The notes under the pieces: model-generated
What the model saw: only the letters and a program-made list of their open reading frames with translations
Databases searched by the model: none
Told to the model about the DNA's origin: nothing
Made by a program: the position numbers and the translations under genes
Shown: in pieces, positions 41,205 to 49,631 of the stretch
Numbering within the stretch: position 1 is the stretch's first letter
How the letters are laid out: the number at the start of each line of letters is the position of its first letter
NCBI GenBank assembly: GCA_041492185.1
Contig: JBGPWL010000005.1
Span: 1-64,000 of the forward strand
Length of the DNA: 64,000 bases
Direction of reading: 5' to 3'
From: JAOAPY01 sp041492185
GTDB lineage: Bacteria > Acidobacteriota > Blastocatellia > Pyrinomonadales > Pyrinomonadaceae

Positions 41205-41230
41205 CCTGACAACGAGTTCCTTTAGAAGGG

Positions 41231-41264
41231 AAGGGGTGGCAGTTAGAGTCTGCCACCCTTTTAC
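41231..41264 (+). terminator. Intrinsic terminator after the receptor gene
   Basis: Perfect stem AAGGGGTGGCAG / CTGCCACCCTTTT with a 7-nt loop (TTAGAGT), running into TTTTA. Confidence 0.85.
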
Positions 41265-41307
41265 CTATTGGCCGTCGCGATCTTGAGATTACGAAAGGGG
41301 AAGGAAC

Positions 41308-42036
41308 GTGAATCAAAACAGGCGAGGTTGCAAACTCTTCGCGCTCGTCCTGCCCTTTCTGATCGCGTTGCTATTCTCGACTTCGGTAATGGCCCAGACG
41401 GGCGACCAGCCCCGAGTCACTACGGTGTTTGCGGTGCTCACGAAGTCGCTGGAGTCGAAGAGCGCAACTGCAAATCAGGAAGTGATCCTGCAGTCGATCA
41501 GCGATGTCATAGTTGATGGAAAAGTGATCATACCGAAGGGCTCGAAATTGGTGGGTCATGTCTCGGAAGTCGCCACAAGGGGCAAAGATGAACCCCAGTC
41601 GGTGCTTGCGATCATAATCGACAAGGCAGTCACAACGGAGGGAGTGGAAATCCTTCTGCAAGCGATCATCGCAGCGGTAGCGCGGCCAAAGAGCGCGCTG
41701 TCGTCTGACCCAACCTACGGGATGATGCATTCCAATGAACCAAAAATGATCGGCAGTGGCGCTAGCAGCGCCGCAAGCACAGGCGGGTTGTCAGCGAGTA
41801 GCAAGGTTAGTTCCACAGCCGCTGTCGCGACTGCGAACCTTAAAGGCGGAATGGATGAGTCTTCGTTATTGAACGAGAACTCTCAAGGCGCCGAAGGGTA
41901 CGAGGGTCTGTCCTTATCATGGCGTCTCATGGCGCCGCCGCCCGTTACAGTGTTTGCGAGCAAGGGCAAGAATGTGAAGTTGGAAGCCGGAACTCAAATG
42001 CTACTGCGGATGGCGCCACCGCGTTTGGCTAAATGA
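41308..42036 (+). CDS. Exported TrbI/VirB10-like beta-barrel domain protein
   Basis: 242 residues, GTG start with AAGGAA upstream. Signal peptide CKLFALVLPFLIALLFSTSVMAQ. The core TVFAVLTKSLESKSATANQEVILQSISDVIVDGKVIIPKGSKLVGHVSEV ... SVLAIIIDKAV resembles the strand pattern of TrbI/VirB10 C-terminal domains (IPKGSKLVG is the key motif), but no TM anchor or conjugation genes are present. The Ser/Ala-rich middle is disordered. Stand-alone proteins of this form are frequent in Acidobacteria, function unknown. Convergent with the mutase genes. Confidence 0.65.
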   Translation: MNQNRRGCKLFALVLPFLIALLFSTSVMAQTGDQPRVTTVFAVLTKSLESKSATANQEVILQSISDVIVDGKVIIPKGSKLVGHVSEVATRGKDEPQSVLAIIIDKAVTTEGVEILLQAIIAAVARPKSALSSDPTYGMMHSNEPKMIGSGASSAASTGGLSASSKVSSTAAVATANLKGGMDESSLLNENSQGAEGYEGLSLSWRLMAPPPVTVFASKGKNVKLEAGTQMLLRMAPPRLAK

Positions 42037-42044
42037 TTGGAGCG

Positions 42045-42449
42045 TCATTCGCGCGGCTTCACGTTTTCCCGGAGAAACTTGACGATCTCCTCAGTTGATG
42101 TACCGGGAAGAAAAATCTCCGCAACTCCCATCTCTTTCAACCGCGCAATGTCGTCTTGCGGAACAATTCCACCAACCAGAACCAGACAGTCGTTCATACC
42201 CTGCGCGCGCAGGAGCTGAATTATGCGCGGGCAAAGCGTGTTATGCGCGCCACTGAGAATTGACACTCCGACCGCATCGACGTCTTCCTGCAAAGCGGCT
42301 GCCGCGATCATCTCAGGCGTCTGACGCAGGCCCGTGTAGATAACTTCCATGCCGGCATCGCGCAACGCGCGCGCGATGACCTTTGCGCCCCGATCATGTC
42401 CATCGAGACCAGGCTTGGCTACCAGAACTCTAATCTTCCTGTCACTCAT
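42045..42449 (-). CDS. mcmA2: Methylmalonyl-CoA mutase, cobalamin-binding subunit
   Basis: 134 residues. IRVLVAKPGLDGHDRGAKVIA contains the DxHxxG cobalamin-binding motif (Asp16, His18, Gly21); SILSGAHN and LVLVGGIVPQDD are the later S and GG motifs of the base-off/His-on B12 fold. In this heteromeric form, also seen in archaea and some bacteria, the B12 domain is a separate protein that joins the catalytic subunit to convert methylmalonyl-CoA to succinyl-CoA. The catalytic gene lies upstream, with one unrelated gene between them. Confidence 0.93.
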   Translation of the reverse strand: MSDRKIRVLVAKPGLDGHDRGAKVIARALRDAGMEVIYTGLRQTPEMIAAAALQEDVDAVGVSILSGAHNTLCPRIIQLLRAQGMNDCLVLVGGIVPQDDIARLKEMGVAEIFLPGTSTEEIVKFLRENVKPRE

Positions 42450-42458
42450 TTGCGATTC

Positions 42459-43229
42459 CTAAGTGAAAATGCCGAGTGGCCCATTGCGCTTGATGTAGCG
42501 ACGGAGTTCGGCATAAGTTAATAAGTAACGACCATCCGGTTCAAGAGCTTTGATAACGTGAGGAAAGCCGGCGTCAAAGAGAAATGTTACTCCGCGATCG
42601 CTGACTGAGAACTCGTCTAAGTTTGCGAGGTCGAATCGCAATTGATCCAACTGTTCCTTTAGGCTGCTTTTCTCATTGGCCTCGACATCCTTTTCGGTCT
42701 CGACGCTCTTCATAATTCGTTCCGTTTCGGCTCTTAACTTCTGATTGACCATCGTGGCCAGCGTCGCGAGTGAGCCGGAAGTGAAGGCGTCCGCGGCTTT
42801 GATTACCTCGCCGCTTTTCAGATTAATCAAGAAGTGTTTCGTTTGCGTATCAGGATAGGCGCCGATTCCGCTCTGCGAAAAAGTAATATCGAAAATGTGG
42901 TTCTTGTTGTAATTGACCTTGTAACCGAAATCAGTCAGCCACGAATCTTGTCTGTAGTCTTCAAGTGAGCAATCAAAGAGATTCTTTAATGTCAGAAGCT
43001 GCCTGACTTTTCGCAAAACGACTGGATTACTTAGGCCGTTAACCACGGGATATTTGACAATAGCTCTCCTTCGCGCAGGAAACTCCTTTGCAAGCCTGCC
43101 ACTGCGAACCAGCACGACCCTTTGTTCGCGGACAATGACTCGGTTTTCCTGAGCCGAGGCGCTCGCAGAAAGAACCGTTGGCCCGGCACAGACGATAAGC
43201 AAAGTTAGCGTCGACAAAGGAAGTCGCAT
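42459..43229 (-). CDS. Exported protein with DUF3298-like region
   Basis: 256 residues. Signal peptide MRLPLSTLTLLIVCAGPTV with cleavage near ASA. Segments VKYPVVNGLSNPVVLRKVRQLL, FDITFSQSGIGAYPDTQTKHFLINLKSGEVIKAADAF and GVTFLFDAGFPHVIKALEPDGRYLLTYAELRRYI follow the layout of DUF3298/DUF4163 (RsiV-like) periplasmic domains. It lies between the two mutase subunit genes on the same strand (9 nt before the B12 subunit gene and 34 nt after the catalytic gene), so it is probably co-transcribed, yet an exported protein has no evident part in the mutase reaction. Confidence 0.7.
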   Translation of the reverse strand: MRLPLSTLTLLIVCAGPTVLSASASAQENRVIVREQRVVLVRSGRLAKEFPARRRAIVKYPVVNGLSNPVVLRKVRQLLTLKNLFDCSLEDYRQDSWLTDFGYKVNYNKNHIFDITFSQSGIGAYPDTQTKHFLINLKSGEVIKAADAFTSGSLATLATMVNQKLRAETERIMKSVETEKDVEANEKSSLKEQLDQLRFDLANLDEFSVSDRGVTFLFDAGFPHVIKALEPDGRYLLTYAELRRYIKRNGPLGIFT

Positions 43230-43263
43230 TGTTTGGCTCTATTGGGTGCGTTCAGATGGAATC

Positions 43264-44943
43264 TTAAAACGCCGGCTCTTCGTAAACTCCGTAAACGTCC
43301 CGCAGCGCCGCGCAAATCTCACCCAGCGTGGCGTAGGCGCGAACCGCTTCGATGGTGGCGGGCATCGTGTTATCAGCGTGCTGCGCTGCTTGGCGCAATT
43401 TCTCGAGCGCGTTCGCTACGGCGCCCGCATCACGACGGTCACGAGTCTGCTGCAACCTTTCGATCTGATGCTCGCGCACCGATTCATCAATTACCAGTGT
43501 TGGTATCTCAGGCTGGTCATCCATCTCGTATTTATTCACACCAACGATCGTTTGGTCGCCACGTTCGACGGCCTTCTGATATCTGTAAGCAGACTCCTGG
43601 ATCTCTCGCTGCGGAAATCCGTTCTCAATCGCCGCTACCATGCCGCCCATCGCGTCGATCTTCTCGAAGTAATCGAGCGCGGTGTCCTCCATCTTATTGG
43701 TCAGAGCCTCAATGTAATATGAGCCACCCAACGGATCGATGGTATTGGCGACGCCAGTCTCTTCGGCAATTATTTGCTGAGTGCGGAGCGCAATCAGCGC
43801 GGCGCGATCCGTTGGCAGCGCGAGCGCTTCGTCGTAAGCGTCGGTATGCAGACTTTGAGTGCCGCCAAGCACACCAGCAAGTGCTTGGATCGCAACGCGC
43901 ACGATGTTGTTTAAGGGTTGCTGCACGGTCAACGAAACGCCCGCCGTCTGCGTGTGAAAGCGGAGCTTCAACGTTCGATCATTTTGGGAGTTGAATCGTT
44001 CGCGCATTGCGCGAGCCCAAATACGTCGGGCGGCGCGATACTTCGCAATCTCCTCAAAGAAGTCGTTATGCGCGTTAAAGAAAAATGAGATGCGAGGAAC
44101 GAACACATCGACATCAAGCCCGGCCCGCACGCCCCACTCGACATACTCAAGACCATCGCGCAGGGTGAAGGCTAATTCCTGAAAGGCGGTGGCTCCCGCT
44201 TCGCGAATGTGATAACCACTAACGGAAACTGGGTTATAACGTGGTACATGCTCAGCGCAAAACTCAAACGTATCCGTGACCAATTTCATCGCCGGCCGGA
44301 TTGGATAGATCCATTCTTTCTGAGCGATGTATTCCTTCAGAATGTCGTTCTGTAGTGTGCCCGAGATCTTTTTCCAATTAGCTCCCTGCTTTTCCGCGAC
44401 CACAAGGTACATCGCCAACAGCACGGAAGCAGGAGCGTTGATGGTTTGCGAAACCGTCACTTCCTCAAGCGGAATGCCGTCGAACAACACCTCCATGTCA
44501 GCAAGAGAAGAGACGGCGACTCCGCACTTGCCAACTTCGCCTTCGGAGAGTGGTGAATCGGCATCATGACCCATCAGAGTTGGCAGATCATAAGCAACAG
44601 AGAGTCCGTTCTGCCCCTCGTCCAGTAGGTATTTGAAGCGAGCATTTGTCTCTTCAGGCGTGCTGAAACCGGCAAACTGGCGCATGGTCCAGAGCTTGCC
44701 GCGGTAGCCAGTGGGATGAATTCCGCGGGTGTAAGGAAACTCTCCGGGAAAAGAGATGTCGCGCGCAAAATCGACTTCCGACAGGCTAGCCGGCGTGTAA
44801 AGGCGATCGACTGCTTCGAGTGATACGCTTTCGAACTTTTCTTTTCTCTCTGGAGTTTTGTGCCGCACTGACCCGAGAGTCTTGTCTTCCCAACGTTCGA
44901 CTTCGGCCTGTTCCGGCGAAGTGATCTCTTTAGTTTCCGGCAT
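43264..44943 (-). CDS. mcmA1: Methylmalonyl-CoA mutase, catalytic (large) subunit
   Basis: 559 residues, lacking the B12 domain. DISFPGEFPYTRGIHPTGYRGKLWTMRQFAGFSTPEETN, GLSVAYDLPTLMGHDAD, RYNPVSVSGYHIREAGATAFQELAF, FFFNAHNDFFEEIAKYRAARRIWA and ETGVANTIDPLGGSYYIE are the signature blocks of the TIM-barrel subunit that binds acyl-CoA through the barrel axis. It converts (R)-methylmalonyl-CoA to succinyl-CoA, closing the propionate route together with a carboxylase such as the one encoded at 32.5 kb. GAGAGG lies 4 nt before the ATG, and a consensus promoter with an operator-like inverted repeat lies 38 nt upstream. Confidence 0.96.
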   Translation of the reverse strand: MPETKEITSPEQAEVERWEDKTLGSVRHKTPERKEKFESVSLEAVDRLYTPASLSEVDFARDISFPGEFPYTRGIHPTGYRGKLWTMRQFAGFSTPEETNARFKYLLDEGQNGLSVAYDLPTLMGHDADSPLSEGEVGKCGVAVSSLADMEVLFDGIPLEEVTVSQTINAPASVLLAMYLVVAEKQGANWKKISGTLQNDILKEYIAQKEWIYPIRPAMKLVTDTFEFCAEHVPRYNPVSVSGYHIREAGATAFQELAFTLRDGLEYVEWGVRAGLDVDVFVPRISFFFNAHNDFFEEIAKYRAARRIWARAMRERFNSQNDRTLKLRFHTQTAGVSLTVQQPLNNIVRVAIQALAGVLGGTQSLHTDAYDEALALPTDRAALIALRTQQIIAEETGVANTIDPLGGSYYIEALTNKMEDTALDYFEKIDAMGGMVAAIENGFPQREIQESAYRYQKAVERGDQTIVGVNKYEMDDQPEIPTLVIDESVREHQIERLQQTRDRRDAGAVANALEKLRQAAQHADNTMPATIEAVRAYATLGEICAALRDVYGVYEEPAF

Positions 44944-44980
44944 AGACCTCTCGGTTGTTAAGTTTACGATGCAGAATTCG

Positions 44981-45009
44981 ATATTAGTTGACAGCTATTT
45001 TAGTGTCAA
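44981..45009 (-). promoter_or_regulatory. Consensus sigma-70 promoter for mcmA1
   Basis: On the minus strand TTGACA (45009-45004) and TAATAT (44986-44981) are separated by exactly 17 nt. The predicted start of transcription is near 44974, giving a leader of about 31 nt. Confidence 0.75.
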
Positions 45010-45010
45010 C
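44987..45010. promoter_or_regulatory. Operator-like inverted repeat overlapping the mcmA1 promoter
   Basis: GTTGACA - 10 nt - TGTCAAC is a perfect 7-bp inverted repeat. It covers the -35 box and the whole spacer, which is the expected place for a repressor such as a TetR- or GntR-type regulator of acyl-CoA metabolism. The half-site coincides partly with the -35 consensus, so selection for both is possible. Confidence 0.5.
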
Positions 45011-45050
45011 CGCGATCGCTGAGCTTTAGATATCGACAAGAGGGGAGCGC

Positions 45051-45073
45051 GGCTGTGATTTGTCATCACAGCC
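45051..45073. other. Perfect hairpin downstream of the FtsL-like gene
   Basis: GGCTGTGAT - TTGTC - ATCACAGCC with no T-run on either side. It lies between the end of the FtsL-like gene (minus strand) and the mcmA1 promoter and may stabilise the 3' end of the upstream transcript. Confidence 0.5.
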
Positions 45074-45186
45074 CCGCCACAACCGCAGGAAACCAGGTTG
45101 CGCGGGATTTCAAGCAGCCAACTTACGGCAGGCGACGGGCGGAAAAAATAATTGCACCACGCTTGCGAAAGAACGTTTTCTATTGC

Positions 45187-45600
45187 TCATTCTACGGGCA
45201 CGATAATCTCATTGGCGCGCGCCATGTTCAGTGAGCGAGCGGCCGACTCAATGGCGCGAGGATCTTTCTGCAGACGATGGATATCCATTTCCAACGCAGC
45301 GTTCCCTCTGCGCAGAGTCTCAACGTTGTTCTTGATCCTTACGTATTGCGACGATGCGGTGCGCCTCTGTGCGTGAGTACGCATCGTGACCGTAGCGCAA
45401 AGAGCCGCTATAGCAAGTATGATCATTCCAAAGATCACCCACGACGGTATTACTCCACCCCGACGACGAACTTCGGTGCGGCTACCGATTAGCCCGATGG
45501 ATATCTCGCCCACAGACGGCAGAGTTGAAGTTGTTCGCGGAACCACACGCTGCGAACGAATGCGATCATCAACCCAGTAGGTATTTGCGACCCTGCTCAA
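45187..45600 (-). CDS. FtsL/DivIC-like septum-formation membrane protein
   Basis: 137 residues. A cytoplasmic 50-residue N-terminus, one TM helix (about 53-72, WVIFGMIILAIAALCATVTM), a short coiled coil (QYVRIKNNVETLRRGNAALEMDIHRL) and DPRAIESAARSLNMARANEIIVPVE, the typical ending of FtsL/FtsB/DivIC proteins. These bitopic proteins form the FtsQLB complex that activates septal peptidoglycan synthesis. The gene overlaps the 3' end of the phosphohexomutase gene by 32 nt and is not beside mraW/ftsI, where ftsL usually sits, so it is more likely the FtsB/DivIC partner. Classification within the family is uncertain. Confidence 0.75.
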   Translation of the reverse strand: MSRVANTYWVDDRIRSQRVVPRTTSTLPSVGEISIGLIGSRTEVRRRGGVIPSWVIFGMIILAIAALCATVTMRTHAQRRTASSQYVRIKNNVETLRRGNAALEMDIHRLQKDPRAIESAARSLNMARANEIIVPVE

Positions 45601-46969
45601 GAAGCACCTCCAAGTCCCTTATTGATTCAGATTCTGCGTAGATGCGGACGAGTGGTTCCGTGCCGGAAGGACGCAAGAGCAACCAGGAACCGTCCGTTAG
45701 AATAAACTTCACTCCGTCCATGCGATTTATATGTTCGACGCGGCGCCCAGCAAATTCACCTTTATCCTGAGCAAGCTTATCTTTGAGTGATGCCATTAGC
45801 GGTGGTGTTAGGCGCACACCAATTCGGGCGTTCTCAAGCTTTCCGACACGCGCGTACAAGGCATTAAGCTGTTCGCTCAAACTCGCGCCGCGCGCCGCAA
45901 CTGCCTCCGCTGCAAGCAGACACGCAAGGATGCCATCTTTCTCCGGATAGTGACCTTTGATCGACAGTCCCGCCGACTCTTCACCACCGAGAATGATCTT
46001 GTCTTCATTGATTAATTCTCCGATGTATTTGAAACCTACTGGAGTCTCATAAACCGGCAGGCGTCGTGCCTGGGCCACGCGGTCTACGAGATGGGAAGTT
46101 GCAACCGAACGAGCTACACCCCCTGGCCATCCCCTTGACTCAGCCAGATAATCACACAACAGTGCGATGAGCTGGTTTGGCGTAATGAAGCTGCCGTTTG
46201 AATCAATGACACCGAAGCGGTCGCCGTCACCATCCGTTGCCAGACCCAGCACGCAACCGGTCCTCAATACGATTTCACGCAACTCGTCAAGATGCGTGGC
46301 TTCCGGTTCGGGAGCACGTCCGCCAAATAGAACATCGCGCCAGTCATGAATTGTATAAACATCGAGACCGTGGCTTCTAAGGATTTCGTCTAAGTACCCC
46401 CGGCCTGTTCCCCACAATGGATCGTAAGCGTAGCGACCACCGGCACGCTCAATGGCGGCAAAGTCGATCTTCTTTTCGAGATCCGCGAAGTAAGCCGAAC
46501 GGGGACGATGTGTTTCGTAGCCGCCCTTGTGATTCTTGGCCGCCTTGGACGGTGCTGATTGAGCTTCCTTAATCAACCGTTCAATCTGATTGGTGACTTC
46601 CGGTAAAGCGGGCGCTCCGTCCGCAGATGAGACCTTCATGCCGTTGTACTCGGGTGGATTGTGCGAAGCCGTGAAGTTGATTGCACCAACGGCCTTCTGA
46701 GTTCGTATTACATGAGAGATCGTCGGGGTCGGAGTGGGTCCGTCGCATAGAAGAGGCCGAAAACCACCTGACTTAAGCAGGGCGGCGCAATCCGACGCGA
46801 ACTGCTCGCCCAGAAACCTGGTGTCGTGGCCGACCACGATGACATTATTGTCAGGGGAAGAAGAACGGAAGTGTGCACAGATTGCTGTGGTGACCGTCCG
46901 CACCTGTGCAAAGGTGAACTCGTCAGCGATCACCGCGCGCCATCCTGAAGTGCCAAAGTGAACTGACAT
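45569..46969 (-). CDS. Phosphoglucomutase/phosphomannomutase family protein
   Basis: 466 residues from ATG 46969 (MSVHFGTSGWRAVIADEF, the family start). The phosphoserine loop GAINFTASHNPPEYNG has Ser102; metal loop ATDGDGDRFG; sugar-specificity loop GGEESAGLSIKGH; phosphate-binding loop LLLRPSGTEPLVRIYAES. It interconverts hexose 1- and 6-phosphates in the cytoplasm for cell-wall and polysaccharide precursors. GEESAGLS is nearer the phosphoglucomutase type, but the sugar cannot be fixed from sequence. The frame is open upstream to 47053, giving a hydrophobic leader that is probably not translated. It overlaps the FtsL-like gene, suggesting co-expression. Confidence 0.92.
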   Translation of the reverse strand: MSVHFGTSGWRAVIADEFTFAQVRTVTTAICAHFRSSSPDNNVIVVGHDTRFLGEQFASDCAALLKSGGFRPLLCDGPTPTPTISHVIRTQKAVGAINFTASHNPPEYNGMKVSSADGAPALPEVTNQIERLIKEAQSAPSKAAKNHKGGYETHRPRSAYFADLEKKIDFAAIERAGGRYAYDPLWGTGRGYLDEILRSHGLDVYTIHDWRDVLFGGRAPEPEATHLDELREIVLRTGCVLGLATDGDGDRFGVIDSNGSFITPNQLIALLCDYLAESRGWPGGVARSVATSHLVDRVAQARRLPVYETPVGFKYIGELINEDKIILGGEESAGLSIKGHYPEKDGILACLLAAEAVAARGASLSEQLNALYARVGKLENARIGVRLTPPLMASLKDKLAQDKGEFAGRRVEHINRMDGVKFILTDGSWLLLRPSGTEPLVRIYAESESIRDLEVLLEQGRKYLLG

Positions 46970-47269
46970 GTCAAAAGTTAAGAGTCTGCTTAACAAGATG
47001 AGCGTCGAAACCACAAGATAGCAGGCCTTAGTTACTGCCAGACCCCAATACACTGTGCTCGCTTTGTTGCCAATCCATTGCCAGTCAATACTTTAGCGGC
47101 AAGGTGGCCGGAATGTAGCATTGGTGCTAGGAGCTGTAAAGATCTTTCTTTCCAGTGGTTTGAAACGCTAAGTTTAGTGTTTACATGAAGTAAGCACGCT
47201 TAAGAGCAGCGGAAGGCGAACAGCAGGCGAACAGAAATCCGGCCTTAAGCACCAAGATCTTGAATCCTG

Positions 47270-47299
47270 TTGACACTTGAATGTATTCGGCTCTAGACT
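47270..47299 (+). promoter_or_regulatory. Possible sigma-70 promoter upstream of the sigma-54 activator gene
   Basis: TTGACA (47270-47275), 18-nt spacer, TAGACT (47294-47299). The leader would be about 170 nt. The rest of the 507-bp divergent region 46970-47476 shows no repeat or RNA that I recognise. Confidence 0.4.
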
Positions 47300-47476
47300 C
47301 ACTAACGCTGGCCGGGTGCGTCCCGTCCAATTTGTCCAAGCCTCTCGGAGCCTTCTTGGCTTTTCACTTGTCAGTCTTGCCCTTCATCAAGGAATCGAAT
47401 CGTTGCGGGTTCTTGCCTGTAGCGAGCTAGGCTTTCGAAGCTCACTTATCGCTAGTCAATTTTTGAGGGCGTTCTC

Positions 47477-49015
47477 ATGTCTGGCCTGCAAGACGCCGAA
47501 ATGCAAATGAAAGCTATTGCTGAGCGAAAGCTGCCATTGACATCACTTGTCCGTGCGATCTGCGAAGCTGCCGACTTAACTCCAGATGTGCTGCACGAGG
47601 TCATGCTAAAGCTGAGTCTGATAGTGGAGGCAGCTATTCCAAGTTATGGCCTCTCCACGTGGACCTTGGAGATGGGGAAGCCGCCACGGGTCAAATGGGC
47701 GGAAGGTCTCAACGAGCAAGAGCTCGATGACGGCAAGCGGCTAGTCGTGGCTACCATCGCGGCGAAAGACGCAGTAATCAAGGTTGGCGACGTCGCAATC
47801 TGCCTGGTATTGGTAGCGCCTGGTTTCAATAGAGAAGGCTCGGTTATGTATGCGCGCTGTGTGCGTCCTCTGACGGAGGCACAATCGAACGACCTCAGGG
47901 CCGTGGTTGGTTTGGCGCAACTCGCGCGGGCTCATATGCACTCAAGGGCTGACCACGTGCTGAGTGCTCAGGATCAGCCGCAGATCGCCATTACGGCCTC
48001 GACTCTCCCCGCGGTCGTGTATACCAGTCGCGTCATGTCTGAGTTGGCTCGAGCGGTCGACCGGATCAAGGATTCAGATTCAACAGTTCTGATAACCGGC
48101 GAGTCCGGCACGGGGAAAGAACTGATCGCCCGCGCCATCCATCGGCTGGGCAGAAGGTCCGACCGGGAGTTTATTCCTTTCAATTGCTCAGCAGCGCCCG
48201 CCGAATTGGTTGAGAGTCTTCTGTTTGGCCACCGAAAAGGAACCTTTACCGGAGCACTGTCAGACAATCAAGGACTGATTCGCGCTGCTGAGAACGGTAC
48301 GCTTTTCTTGGATGAGATCGGTGACCTGCCGTTGACACTACAGCCGAAGCTGCTTCGCTTTTTGCAAGAAGGAGAGGTTCATACGCTTGGGGATACTGCA
48401 CCAAGGCAGGTCAACGTTCGCGTGATCGCGGCCACCCACAAGGATCTTGAACAACTGGTAAGGCAAAACTTGTTTCGGGAGGATCTCTACTACAGAATCG
48501 CCAGCCTGCAGCTAAGAGTTCCGCCACTTAGAGAACGGCCCGACGATACAGCGGCTCTGATTTCTCACTTTCTTTCTTATTACGCGCGGCGCAATGACCG
48601 CCCCGTTGCAGGGATCACCTGGGAGGCAATTCGCGCGCTACAAGAATACGCATGGCCAGGCAACGTTCGTGAGTTGGCTGCGGAGATTGAGAGGCTGGTT
48701 CTATACGCTGATGAGAACAGCTACATTTCGGTGGAACACATTAGTCCTCGGATCCTGCCCGAAAGCTCTCTGCTTCGAACAAGTGAGAATGGTTCCGCCA
48801 GAAAGCTCGACGAACTGCTTGAGGACTACGAAAGGCAGTTGATCACAGAGACGCTGAAACGTAACGATTGCAATGTGGCCCGTACAAGCGAGGCGCTAGG
48901 TTTGGGTTCCAGACAAACGCTGTACAAGAAGCTCAAGCGCCTGGCAATCGATATCAGCGAATTTCTCCAGGAGGATACTGAGCCCGGGCTGCAACTCCGC
49001 GCCGAGCGCCACTGA
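47477..49015 (+). CDS. Sigma-54-dependent transcriptional activator
   Basis: 512 residues. The N-terminal 160 residues look like a degenerate GAF-type sensor (LSTWTLEMGKPPRVKWAEG, VGDVAICLVLVAPGF), not a receiver. The AAA+ domain has Walker A GESGTGKE (208-215), the sigma-54 contact loop GTFTGA (255-260, usually GAFTGA), Walker B TLFLDEIGD (276-284) and arginine-finger FREDLYYR (333-340). A Fis-type helix-turn-helix closes the protein (NVARTSEALGLGSRQTLYKKLKRL). It binds enhancer sites and remodels sigma-54 polymerase. It lies directly before the Tad locus on the same strand, so it probably controls pilus genes. Threonine in place of alanine in the contact loop is notable. ATG has weak Shine-Dalgarno. 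Confidence 0.93.
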   Translation: MSGLQDAEMQMKAIAERKLPLTSLVRAICEAADLTPDVLHEVMLKLSLIVEAAIPSYGLSTWTLEMGKPPRVKWAEGLNEQELDDGKRLVVATIAAKDAVIKVGDVAICLVLVAPGFNREGSVMYARCVRPLTEAQSNDLRAVVGLAQLARAHMHSRADHVLSAQDQPQIAITASTLPAVVYTSRVMSELARAVDRIKDSDSTVLITGESGTGKELIARAIHRLGRRSDREFIPFNCSAAPAELVESLLFGHRKGTFTGALSDNQGLIRAAENGTLFLDEIGDLPLTLQPKLLRFLQEGEVHTLGDTAPRQVNVRVIAATHKDLEQLVRQNLFREDLYYRIASLQLRVPPLRERPDDTAALISHFLSYYARRNDRPVAGITWEAIRALQEYAWPGNVRELAAEIERLVLYADENSYISVEHISPRILPESSLLRTSENGSARKLDELLEDYERQLITETLKRNDCNVARTSEALGLGSRQTLYKKLKRLAIDISEFLQEDTEPGLQLRAERH

Positions 49016-49044
49016 AACGAACCGCACAGACCCCGCACAGTCTT

Positions 49045-49082
49045 AAGGCATTCGGGAGCAATCCCGAGTGCCTTTCGTTTTG
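49045..49082 (+). terminator. Intrinsic terminator after the sigma-54 activator gene
   Basis: AAGGCATTCGGGA - GCAA - TCCCGAGTGCCTT is a perfect 13-bp stem followed by TCGTTTTG. Confidence 0.8.
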
Positions 49083-49261
49083 CTGGTAGAGTCGGCGTAG
49101 CCAGTGGTTGAAGTTCGTGGAGGGCCTTGTCAACGCAAGGAGACAAAGCGGAAGGCCAAGTAGATCGAAGCGTGAATGAGGTTTGATGGTTCGTTTCGAC
49201 CTGCGGACCGAGAGGTATCTGTAAACCTTGGGCGACACTTCAATAACGCAGAAATGACAAG

Positions 49262-49277
49262 GGGCCAACTGTTTGCT
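49262..49277 (+). promoter_or_regulatory. Possible sigma-54 (-24/-12) promoter for the Tad locus
   Basis: GGGCCA-ACTGT-TTGCT keeps the invariant GG and GC elements exactly 10 nt apart and matches 8 of 11 defined bases of TGGCAC-N5-TTGCT. It lies about 105 bp before the first small gene of the cluster and downstream of the activator's terminator. The rest of 49083-49382 is unremarkable. Confidence 0.4.
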
Positions 49278-49382
49278 CAAAAACAAAGAGCCGGGACTTG
49301 CGGCACGACTATTGATAAGAAGCTTGTTGCTGCGAGGCAGTGATGCTCGCGCTCAACTTGAAAAGACACCGAAGAGGAATTC

Positions 49383-49631
49383 ATGAAGGCCACCGTCAGA
49401 GAGATTCTATCGCTTGCAGGTATCGCGCTCGCGGTCCCAGTGTTTGTGCTGGCAATTCTTGTCGGCGCGCGCGCTGTGGCACTTGAGAACGATCTACTAG
49501 TGCTTGCTTTGGCTCTGGCGGGTGCTGTCGTGAGCGGTATCAACGGTTTCGGTCGTCGCACGGTAACGCACCGCGCCCGCGCGACACGGAGGCCGAGGGT
49601 GACCGAACAGCGCGTTGCCTTTCCATCTTGA
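49383..49631 (+). CDS. Small membrane protein at the head of the Tad locus
   Basis: 82 residues with two hydrophobic segments (LAGIALAVPVFVLAILVGARAVAL, about 10-33, and DLLVLALALAGAVVSGI, about 37-53) and a basic Arg-rich tail (RRTVTHRARATRRPR). GAGGA precedes the ATG by 5 nt. It is not a pilin: it lacks the G-x-x-x-x-E-Y cleavage motif. No family is recognised. Position 92 nt before the first flp gene and the shared candidate sigma-54 promoter suggest a pilus-associated role, but this is context only. Confidence 0.55.
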   Translation: MKATVREILSLAGIALAVPVFVLAILVGARAVALENDLLVLALALAGAVVSGINGFGRRTVTHRARATRRPRVTEQRVAFPS

